5,457 nucleotides of DNA from Actinomycetota bacterium. Its GTDB lineage: Bacteria > Actinomycetota > CADDZG01 > WHSQ01. The position numbers were made by a program, and so were the translations under genes. The stretch is from NCBI GenBank assembly GCA_016781115.1, contig JADDQX010000172.1, forward strand, positions 1 to 5,457. The letters are read 5' to 3'. The notes beneath the pieces are model-generated. The model was not told where the DNA came from, searched no databases, and saw nothing but the letters and a program-made list of their open reading frames with translations. Below, one piece after another: positions 1 to 5,457 of the stretch (its first letter is position 1; every line of letters starts with the position of its first letter).

Positions 1-1166
1 GTGCTGCCCGCCACCTCGTCCAGCCGATCGAGGATCGCGCCGAGCTCGACCACCTCACGGAAGATCTTCGTGTCGGTGCCGGCGTGCGGGACAAGGGCGG
101 AGTGGAACTTCTCGGCGCCGGCCCGTGACGCCCGCCATTGGAAGAACAACACGCCGTCAGCGCCACGCGCCACGTGCTGCAGGCTGTTGCGCGTCATCTC
201 GCCCGGTGCCTTTGCGACGTTGCGCGGCTGCCAGTTCACCGCGCTCGTGGAGTGCTCCATCAGAAGCCAGGGGCGGCCCCCGGCGAGACCGCGCGTCAGG
301 TCGGCGCTGAACGCCAGCTCGATGTGGCCATCGGGGTTCGCCGCGCGGAGGTAGTGGTCGTTGCTGACCACGTCGACCTCGTCCGCCCAGGCCCAGTAGT
401 CCATGTCGCGGATGCCTTCGATGACCATGAAGTTGGTCGTCACCGGGACGTCAGGCGACAGCTGGCGGAGGACGGCCTTCTCGCCGCGGAAGTTGTCGAG
501 CAGCTCGTCAGACGAGAATCGGCGGTAGTCCAGCTGCTGCGTGGGGTTCGTGAACGTCGGAGCGAGGCGCGGGGGCCAGATCTCCTCCCAGGCGCTGTAC
601 CGCTGTGACCAGAACGCCGTCGCCCACACCTCGTTGAGCCGGTCCAGCGTCTCGTATCGCCGGCGCAGCCACTGACGGAACGCCTCGGCGCTGATGTCGC
701 AGTAGCAGTGGACGTTGTGGCCACCGAGCTCGTTGCCGACGTGCCAGAGGGCCAGGGCCGGGTGGCGGCCGTAACGTTCCGCGAGCGCGCGGACGAGCGC
801 GAGAGAGCGCTCGCGGTAGGCAGGTGAGCTCGGGCAGAAAGCCTGCCGGCCACCCGGCCACATCCGCCGGCCGTCGTACGTCACAGGCAAGGTCTCGGGG
901 TGCAGGGCTGCCAGCCAGGGGGGAGGAGACGCCGTCGCCGTAGCGAGGTCGACGCGCAGGCCCGCCGAGTCGAGGCGCGCGATGACGCGATCGAGCCATC
1001 CGAAGTCGAACTCGTCGGGCCGCGGCTCGAGCAGCGCCCAGGAGAAGACCCCGACGGTCACGAGGTCGACGCCGGCTCGGCGCATGAGGTCGACGTCCTC
1101 GGACCAGACGTGCTCGGGCCATTGCTCGGGGTTGTAATCGCCACCGAAGGCGATGCCATCGGTCAT
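1..1166 (-). CDS. GH42 family beta-galactosidase, N-terminal 388 residues (3' end beyond window)
   Basis: The minus-strand frame is open from the ATG at 1166-1164 to the window edge. It reads as a glycoside hydrolase family 42 enzyme, which removes terminal beta-galactosyl (in some members alpha-L-arabinopyranosyl) units from oligosaccharides. Residues 7-16 (AFGGDYNPEQW-like) are the family's N-terminal strand of the TIM barrel. WHVGNELGGH at 141-150 carries the acid/base Glu146 after Asn145, and LLMEHS at 301-306 carries the likely nucleophile Glu304; their spacing fits the family. Cys111, Cys154 and Cys156 match three of the four zinc ligands known in Thermus A4 enzyme; the fourth position is Ser159. 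There is no signal peptide, so it should act in the cytoplasm. Family members are usually about 650-690 residues, so the barrel is nearly complete and the trimerisation and C-terminal domains are missing here. It is divergent from the sugar importer. A weak GGTGGGA lies 9 nt before the start. An in-frame ATG at 1226 would add 20 residues, but the chosen start gives the usual family N-terminus. Confidence 0.93.
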   Translation of the reverse strand, partial: MTDGIAFGGDYNPEQWPEHVWSEDVDLMRRAGVDLVTVGVFSWALLEPRPDEFDFGWLDRVIARLDSAGLRVDLATATASPPPWLAALHPETLPVTYDGRRMWPGGRQAFCPSSPAYRERSLALVRALAERYGRHPALALWHVGNELGGHNVHCYCDISAEAFRQWLRRRYETLDRLNEVWATAFWSQRYSAWEEIWPPRLAPTFTNPTQQLDYRRFSSDELLDNFRGEKAVLRQLSPDVPVTTNFMVIEGIRDMDYWAWADEVDVVSNDHYLRAANPDGHIELAFSADLTRGLAGGRPWLLMEHSTSAVNWQPRNVAKAPGEMTRNSLQHVARGADGVLFFQWRASRAGAEKFHSALVPHAGTDTKIFREVVELGAILDRLDEVAGS

Positions 1167-1310
1167 GCGGGGTGTTCCCACCGGCGCAGCGTGCCCGAGT
1201 GGACCGGGGCAGTCAACCGATCTCATCGCGAGCTTCCACCATGAACCACGACGGATGCCACGAAGGGGCCATTCGAGCGCCTCGCCCAGCTAGATCGACT
1301 CATCCGTCTA

Positions 1311-1340
1311 TTGACAGCCGCCCTCGCACCCCCGTCGAAT
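1311..1340 (+). promoter_or_regulatory. Putative sigma70-type promoter of the sugar-importer operon
   Basis: A perfect TTGACA -35 hexamer at 1311-1316 is followed, 18 bp later, by TCGAAT at 1335-1340, which matches the TATAAT consensus at four of six positions. Transcription would begin near 1347 and leave a leader of about 45 nt before the binding-protein ATG at 1391. The placement and strand fit the operon. The -10 box is imperfect and no experiment supports it. Confidence 0.5.
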
Positions 1341-1380
1341 GATGGTGCTTGTGCTGGGTCCCGCCGGCCCACCCCCTTCT

Positions 1381-1385
1381 GGAGG
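1381..1385 (+). promoter_or_regulatory. Ribosome binding site that fixes the binding-protein start
   Basis: GGAGG lies 5 nt before the ATG at 1391. This decides against the longer reading from TTG at 1349, which would put 14 residues before the Tat signal and would lie only a few bases after the predicted transcription start. Confidence 0.8.
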
Positions 1386-1390
1386 CAACG

Positions 1391-2746
1391 ATGCCCCGCT
1401 TCCGCTCCCGCGACGAGTACCTCGCGAGCATCGTCCCACCGTCCGCGTCGGCGACCGCCGGCCTTCGCCGGCGGAGCTTCCTCAAGGGCACGTTGGCGGC
1501 CGGTGCGGCGATCGGGTTCCCCGGCCTGCTGGCTGCCTGCGGCGGTGACCAAGGCGGGACCGGCGGCGGTGGGGGCGGCGGCGGCACCGTCACGTGGGGC
1601 ACGAACGAGAGCGGTACGACGTTCGCCGAGCAGCACCAGGCGGAGGCCAGGGACTTCGAGTCGAAGAACGACGGCATCAAGGTCAAGATCAACGCCGTCG
1701 AGCACAACACGTTCCAGGAGAACATCAACAACTACCTGCAGGGGAGCCCGGACGACGTCTTCACGTGGTTCGCGGGCTACCGGATGCGATTCTTTGCCGA
1801 GCGCGGGCTGATCGGCGACGTGAGCGACGTCTGGCCGCTCGAGGGGATCCCCGACTCCTTCAAGGAAGCCTCGACCGGGAACGACGGCAAGCAATACTTC
1901 GTGCCTCAGTCGTACTACCCCTGGGCAGTGTTCCACCGCAAGTCCGTGTTCCAGAAGAACGGGTACGAACAGCCCAAGACGCTCGACGAAATGACTTCCC
2001 TCGCCAAGCAGATGCAGAAGGACGGGCTCGTCCCGTTCGCGTTCGCGGACAAGGACGGCTGGCCCGCAATGGGCACCTTCGACGTCCTGAACATGCGGAT
2101 CAACGGTTTCGACTACCACATCAATCTCATGGCCGGCGAGGAGGCGTGGGACAGCGCCGAAGTGAAGGCCGTCTTCGACATGTGGCGCTCGTTGCTGCCG
2201 TATCACCAGACCGATGCGCTCGGACGCACGTGGCAGGAGGCGGCCCAAGCTCTGCAGAAGAGGCAGGCCGGGATGTACCTGCTCGGCACCTTCATGAACG
2301 AACAGTTCCCTGAGAACGAGCGAGCAGACATCGACTTCTTCACCTTCCCCGAGATCGACCCGGCGATCGGCGCCGGCGCGATCGACGCCCCGATCGACGG
2401 CAACTGCATGTCTGCGAAGCCGAAGAACGAGGAGGGCGCGAAGACGTTCCTGAAGTATCTCGCCTCGCCGGATGCCCTCACCGCCGCCGTGAAGGCGACG
2501 AAGCTCCCGTTCATCTCGGCGAACGAGAACGCCGACCAGAGCGCCTACACCGAGCTGCAGAAGAAGTCCGCGGAACTGGTCGGGCAGGCCGAGAACATCG
2601 CACAGTTCCTCGACCGCGACACCCGCCCCGACTTCGCTTCAACCGTGATCATCCCGGCGTTCCAGGAGTTCATCAAGAACCCGGACGACATCGACGGCCT
2701 GACCAAGAGCATCGAGGAGCAGAAGCAGTCGATTTTCGCCGGCTGA
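1391..2746 (+). CDS. Carbohydrate ABC transporter substrate-binding lipoprotein (family 1 type)
   Basis: This 451-residue extracellular protein should capture a sugar or oligosaccharide and deliver it to the two permeases encoded just downstream. The N-terminus has a Tat-like motif, RRSFLK at 27-32 (preceded by a third Arg, R26), a hydrophobic stretch and a lipobox LAAC at 47-50. Cys50 is the expected lipidation site, so it would be exported folded and anchored on the outer face of the membrane. A Gly-rich linker (51-65, with eight consecutive Gly) leads to the mature domain from about residue 66. The body looks like a family 1 sugar-binding protein: a beta strand near the start, GSPDDVFTWFAGYR at about 118-131 and a C-terminal helical region with several aromatic residues that could stack on sugars. 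The length is normal for the family. The closest type by eye is actinobacterial sugar-binding proteins; the ligand is not readable from sequence, and the GH42 neighbour only suggests a galactoside or arabinoside. Confidence 0.93.
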   Translation: MPRFRSRDEYLASIVPPSASATAGLRRRSFLKGTLAAGAAIGFPGLLAACGGDQGGTGGGGGGGGTVTWGTNESGTTFAEQHQAEARDFESKNDGIKVKINAVEHNTFQENINNYLQGSPDDVFTWFAGYRMRFFAERGLIGDVSDVWPLEGIPDSFKEASTGNDGKQYFVPQSYYPWAVFHRKSVFQKNGYEQPKTLDEMTSLAKQMQKDGLVPFAFADKDGWPAMGTFDVLNMRINGFDYHINLMAGEEAWDSAEVKAVFDMWRSLLPYHQTDALGRTWQEAAQALQKRQAGMYLLGTFMNEQFPENERADIDFFTFPEIDPAIGAGAIDAPIDGNCMSAKPKNEEGAKTFLKYLASPDALTAAVKATKLPFISANENADQSAYTELQKKSAELVGQAENIAQFLDRDTRPDFASTVIIPAFQEFIKNPDDIDGLTKSIEEQKQSIFAG

Positions 2747-2753
2747 GCAGTGC

Positions 2754-2760
2754 GGGGAGG
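2754..2760 (+). promoter_or_regulatory. Ribosome binding site of first permease
   Basis: GGGGAGG sits 9 nt before the ATG at 2770, in the 23-bp gap after the binding-protein stop. It supports the chosen start and translation from the same mRNA. Confidence 0.75.
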
Positions 2761-2769
2761 ATACGACCG

Positions 2770-3717
2770 ATGAGCGTGACCAGCCCGACTCCGGCCGGCC
2801 GGGTCCGCAAGGACACGACCGAGGGCGGCGCGTCGGCGCGGCGGCGACGCCGGCGTACGACGGGGTTGGACCGCGCCGTCGTGGCTGTCATGGTCGGTGT
2901 TCCGACGGCGCTCGTGATCCTGCTGGTGTGGTTGCCGGCGTTCGGCTCGGTGTTGCTCGGTTTTGCGCGGTGGGAAGGCATCGGCGGTCTCGACACGATC
3001 CAGTGGATCGGTCTGGAGAACTACCGCAACATCTTCACGATCTACCCACCCTTCTACCCGGCGCTTCAGAACAACCTGATCTGGTTGCTGTTCATCTTCT
3101 TCGTCCCGACCTTGCTCGGCATCTTCCTCGCCGTCCTGCTCGACCGGGAACTGAGAGGTGGGCGGCTCTACCAGACGGCCTTCTTCCTGCCGGTCGTACT
3201 CTCCCTCGCGCTCACCGGCTTCATCTGGCAGCTGCTCTACTCGCGTGACCAGGGCCTCGTCAACGCGATCGCCGGAACCGAGATCGACTGGTACGGCAAC
3301 CCCGATGTGAACCTGTGGGCCATCCTCGTGGCGACCGGCTGGAAGCACGTCGGCTACGTGATGCTGCTCTACCTCGCCGGGCTCAAGGCCGTGGACCCCT
3401 CCCTCAGGGAGGCGGCCGCGATGGACGGCTCCGGCGAGGTGTCGACGTTCTTCCGGATCATCCTGCCCGTCATGGCACCGATCAACATCATCGTGCTCGT
3501 CGTCACCTTCATCGACTCATTGCGCGCGTTCGACATCGTCTGGGTCGTCAACAAGGGCCGCAACGGTCTTGAACTCATCGCCGCGCTGGTGACGCAGAAC
3601 GTCGTCGGCGAGGCCAGCCGCATCGGCTTCGGGTCGGCACTGGCAACGATCATGCTGCTGATCTCGTCCGTCTTCGTCGCGGTCTATCTCAAAGTCGTGA
3701 TGGGAGGGCAGAAGTGA
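2770..3717 (+). CDS. Sugar ABC transporter permease, MalF/UgpA type
   Basis: This 315-residue inner-membrane protein is one of two permease halves that form the channel of a CUT1-type sugar importer. The cytoplasmic N-terminus is basic, with six Arg in a row at 24-29. Six hydrophobic segments are visible at about 35-64, 102-124, 135-156, 181-203, 235-250 and 287-308. Between the first two lies the family's WIGLENYRNIF loop (79-89). The EAA loop that docks on the ATPase reads EAAAMDG at 214-220 and ends at ILP 231-233, as expected of MalF-like subunits. It follows the binding protein by 23 bp, and its stop overlaps the next start by 4 bp, so the three genes should be co-transcribed. The length is normal and nothing is missing. 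Family assignment is firm; the substrate is not known. Confidence 0.95.
   Translation: MSVTSPTPAGRVRKDTTEGGASARRRRRRTTGLDRAVVAVMVGVPTALVILLVWLPAFGSVLLGFARWEGIGGLDTIQWIGLENYRNIFTIYPPFYPALQNNLIWLLFIFFVPTLLGIFLAVLLDRELRGGRLYQTAFFLPVVLSLALTGFIWQLLYSRDQGLVNAIAGTEIDWYGNPDVNLWAILVATGWKHVGYVMLLYLAGLKAVDPSLREAAAMDGSGEVSTFFRIILPVMAPINIIVLVVTFIDSLRAFDIVWVVNKGRNGLELIAALVTQNVVGEASRIGFGSALATIMLLISSVFVAVYLKVVMGGQK
3702..3708 (+). promoter_or_regulatory. Ribosome binding site within the end of the first permease gene
   Basis: GGGAGGG lies 5 nt before the GTG at 3714, inside the last codons of the upstream gene. It supports a GTG start in the GTGA stop/start overlap (3714-3717) and suggests coupled translation of the two permeases. 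Confidence 0.75.
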
Positions 3718-4640
3718 GCACGGCGAGCACAGAGGTGACGCCGCGCTCGACCGGTGCCGCCCACCACGCTGCCGCCGGCCGCAAGCGCCGCATGACGCCA
3801 CAGCGAGTAGCACTCCACGCGTTCCTCGCGGTGATGGCCCTTGGGTGGTTGTTTCCGCTGCTCTGGGCCGTCTTTAACTCGTTCCGCGACTACGCCTACA
3901 CCGCCGAGCACGGCTACGCGTCCTTCGGCGGGTTCACCCTCGCGAACTACTCGAACGCGTGGGAGCGAGGGAACTTCACGCACCACTTCGTCAACTCGGT
4001 GCTGATCACGGGGCCGGCCGTCCTACTCACGCTGTTCCTCTCCGCGTGTGTCGCGTTCGTCCTAGCACGCTTCAGTTTCAAGCTGAACCTCACACTGCTC
4101 GGCGTCTTCCTTGCGGCCAACCTGCTGCCACCGCAGTCGCTGCTCATCCCCATCTACCGGATCTTCCGGCTGGTTCCGCTGCCGATGTGGATGAGCGATT
4201 CCGGGACGATGTTGAACAGCTACTGGGGGCTGATCCTCGTCAATACGGCGATCCAGACCGGCTTTTGCACGTTCGTGCTCAGCAACTACATGAAGACGCT
4301 CCCGCACGAGCTCTACGAGTCCGCCGAGGTCGACGGAGCGAGCGTAGTGCGACAGTTCTGGCAGCTCACGCTGCCGCTGTGCCGCCCGCCCCTGGCTGCG
4401 CTCGCCACGCTCCAGGTGACCTGGATCTACAACGAGTTCTTCTGGGCGACGGTCCTGCTTCAGAGTGGTGACAAGTTCCCCATCACGAGCTCGCTCAACA
4501 ACCTGAAGGGGCAGTTCTTCGTCGACTACAACCTGCTCTCCGCAGGTTCGGTTCTCGTCGCCCTGCCCCCGATCATCATCTTCTTCGTCCTGCAGAAGCA
4601 GTTCGTCTCCGGTCTCACGCTCGGAGCGACGAAGGGCTAG
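3714..4640 (+). CDS. Sugar ABC transporter permease, MalG/UgpE type
   Basis: This 308-residue inner-membrane protein is the second permease half of the importer. It starts with GTG, sharing 4 bp with the end of the first permease gene. After a basic N-terminus (RKRR at 23-26) come six hydrophobic segments at about 33-55, 91-115, 124-146, 170-190, 222-247 and 276-293. The region GFTLANYSNAW (73-83) is the usual loop after the first segment. The EAA loop reads ESAEVDGAS at 202-210 and ends at LP 220-221, which contacts the ATPase. The C-terminus, QKQFVSGLTLGATKG, is the classic ending of MalG-like subunits. No ATP-binding protein follows; the next gene points the other way. In actinobacteria such importers are commonly driven by a shared MsiK-type ATPase, which I infer here. 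The substrate is not known. Confidence 0.95.
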   Translation: MSTASTEVTPRSTGAAHHAAAGRKRRMTPQRVALHAFLAVMALGWLFPLLWAVFNSFRDYAYTAEHGYASFGGFTLANYSNAWERGNFTHHFVNSVLITGPAVLLTLFLSACVAFVLARFSFKLNLTLLGVFLAANLLPPQSLLIPIYRIFRLVPLPMWMSDSGTMLNSYWGLILVNTAIQTGFCTFVLSNYMKTLPHELYESAEVDGASVVRQFWQLTLPLCRPPLAALATLQVTWIYNEFFWATVLLQSGDKFPITSSLNNLKGQFFVDYNLLSAGSVLVALPPIIIFFVLQKQFVSGLTLGATKG

Positions 4641-4723
4641 CAGCCGAGAAGGCGGCGGTTCGCGTCAGCGTGATCGGCGTAGGCGACGACCCCGAGGGCG
4701 GCCGCACCGGCAGTGCTGAAGAA
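4641..4723. other. Convergent intergenic gap
   Basis: This 83-bp stretch lies between the stop of the second permease and the corrected stop of the MMPL gene. I see no gene and no hairpin followed by a T-run. Transcripts from both sides end here or run into each other. A small inverted repeat lies just beyond it at 4728-4742, inside the end of the MMPL gene. Confidence 0.5.
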
Positions 4724-5457
4724 CTATGTCCTGAACCAGGACGCCACAGGCGGCTCCGTGTGACCTTCCAGTGAGACGCGCGGCAGACCGCGGTCGAGCC
4801 ACCGCGGCAGCCACCATGCGGCCCGGCCGAGCAGCGCCATCGACGCGGGGACGAGCATCATCCGGACTACGGTCGCGTCGAGGATGATCGCCGTCGCCAT
4901 GCCGAGAGCCGGTCATCATCACCAGCGGCGAAGAACTCGCGACGAAGCTCAGGAACGCCACGGTCATGATCAGTGCCGCTGAGGTGATCACACGCCCCGT
5001 GGCGGCCAGCCCGCGGGCAACCGCCTCGGTTGGGTCGCCGGTGGCGTCGTACTCCTCGCGAATCCGAGACAGCAGGAAGACCTCGTAGTCCATGGACAGG
5101 CCGAACAGGACCGCGAACCACAGCACCGGCAGCGGTGAGACCACCGGCATGGTGTGCTCGAGGCCGAGCAGGCCCTGGAACCACCCCCACTGGAAGACTG
5201 CAACCGTCACCCCGTAGGCACCGCCGATCGAGAGCACGTTCATCGCGGCCGCCTTGAGCGGCACGACGATCGACCGGAAGACCAGCGCCATCAGCACGTA
5301 CGACGCGGCGAGAACCGCGAGGACGAACACGGGAAGCGTGTCGGCGAGCTGGGCAGTGAGGTCGTCGGTCAAGGCCGTGAGACCCGCCACGGACACGTTC
5401 GCCGGCACCAGCGCACGAATCCGCTCCAGTGTCTGCGATGTCTCCGGATCCGCGGGC
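4724..5457 (-). pseudogene. MMPL family (RND-type) transporter, C-terminal half, apparent frameshift (5' end beyond window)
   Basis: The frame is open from the right window edge leftward. MMPL proteins are inner-membrane RND-type pumps that move lipids, drugs or other hydrophobic compounds with proton energy. Visible parts, in order: the end of the second periplasmic domain (GLTALTDDLTAQLAD), then hydrophobic segments LPVFVLAVLAASYVLMALVF, a VVPLKAAAMNVLSIGGAYG segment, the hallmark FGLSMDYEVFLLSRIREEY, and GRVITSAALIMTVAFLSFV. After the MMTG that follows SSSPLV, homology leaves the frame, which would run as low-complexity Arg/Pro-rich sequence to a TGA at 4665. It resumes one frame over as LGMATAIILDATVVRMMLVP, then LLGRAAWWLPRWLDR, and ends at a TAG (4724-4726). 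The expected C-terminus is therefore all present; only the frame is broken. It could be a true pseudogene or a single-base sequence error. It is convergent with the importer operon and has no evident link to sugar use. Lipid or drug substrate cannot be told. Confidence 0.85.
4901..4913 (-). other. Frameshift site in the MMPL gene
   Basis: Read on the minus strand, the bases are ACCGGCTCTCGGC. Removing one T (plus-strand A at 4907) restores ACC GGC CTC GGC, which gives T-G-L-G and joins MM to MATAIILDATVVR without a gap, matching the usual GLGLATAI-type motif of the last membrane segment. Removing A4905 would also restore frame but gives T-G-S-G, a less usual reading. The shift is thus most simply a one-base insertion. 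Confidence 0.75.

Larger units (their letters stand above)
1167..1390. promoter_or_regulatory. Divergent intergenic region between GH42 gene and sugar-importer operon
   Basis: This 224-bp gap separates the divergently read GH42 gene and the binding-protein gene, so it should hold the control sites for both. Seen directly: a strong sigma70-like promoter for the right-hand operon; a 9-bp imperfect direct repeat, CCACGACGG at 1246-1254 and CCACGAAGG at 1258-1266, with a 12-bp period; and TAGA/TCTA arms at 1291-1294 and 1307-1310 just before the -35 box. No convincing long palindrome of LacI type was found, and no regulator gene lies in the window. No good minus-strand promoter was recognised. 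Confidence 0.55.

Noticed and set aside
138..608. Plus-strand open frame of 156 codons opposite the GH42 gene
   Set aside because: The opposite strand encodes GH42 with both catalytic Glu residues and continuous homology; this frame has no recognisable motif.
1349..1390. Longer binding-protein start at TTG 1349
   Set aside because: No ribosome binding site at useful distance, and GGAGG is well placed for ATG 1391; the extra residues do not look like part of a signal peptide.
1551..1588. GGC/GGT-rich tract as a DNA repeat
   Set aside because: It is in frame and encodes the Gly-rich linker after the lipobox, a common feature of such lipoproteins; the codons vary between GGC, GGT and GGG.
1223..2248. 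Long minus-strand open frame (341 codons) opposite the binding-protein gene
   Set aside because: It lies antisense to a clearly recognised gene, its composition is Arg/Val/Leu/Glu-rich as expected of a shadow frame in GC-rich DNA, and it shows no domain I recognise.
2545..3348. Minus-strand open frame of 267 codons across the binding-protein/permease junction
   Set aside because: It is antisense to two real genes, full of Glu/Gln/Arg runs, and has no family motif; a frame shadow.
4728..4742. Inverted repeat GTCCTG-AAC-CAGGAC as a transcription terminator
   Set aside because: The stem is only 6 bp, there is no T-run on either side, and most of it lies within the last codons of the MMPL gene. 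It may be chance.
1..5457. CRISPR array, tRNA/rRNA, insertion sequence, toxin-antitoxin or phage-defence genes
   Set aside because: No regularly spaced repeats, no clover-leaf sequence, no transposase-like motifs or terminal repeats, and nearly all bases are accounted for by the genes described.

Overview
The window reads as high-GC bacterial DNA, most likely Actinomycetota. Third codon positions are strongly G/C, one gene starts with GTG, and the sugar ABC importer has two permeases but no ATPase beside them, an arrangement typical of actinobacteria. The genus cannot be told from the sequence.

Layout: (1) On the minus strand, from about 1166 to the left edge, is the N-terminal 388 residues of a GH42 beta-galactosidase-type glycosidase, cut off by the window. 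(2) Positions 1167-1390 form a divergent intergenic region with a good sigma70-like promoter pointing right. (3) On the plus strand, 1391-4640 is a tight three-gene operon: a Tat-type lipoprotein solute-binding protein, a MalF/UgpA-like permease and a MalG/UgpE-like permease. The permease genes overlap by 4 bp. (4) After a short convergent gap, 4724-5457 on the minus strand holds the C-terminal half of an MMPL/RND-type membrane transporter. Its reading frame is broken near 4907.

How the genes fit together (inference): the binding protein captures a sugar or oligosaccharide outside the membrane and the two permeases carry it in, powered by an ATPase encoded elsewhere (MsiK-like sharing). The GH42 enzyme has no signal peptide and would hydrolyse the sugar in the cytoplasm. 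A beta-galactoside or alpha-L-arabinopyranoside oligosaccharide is the most natural substrate class, but the sequence does not fix it. The MMPL gene faces the other way and looks functionally unrelated.

I found no RNA gene, CRISPR array, insertion sequence or other mobile element. Overall this is a fairly ordinary carbohydrate-use locus. The points most worth a second look are the MMPL frameshift, the incomplete cysteine metal site in the GH42 enzyme, and the Tat-lipoprotein export signal on the binding protein.
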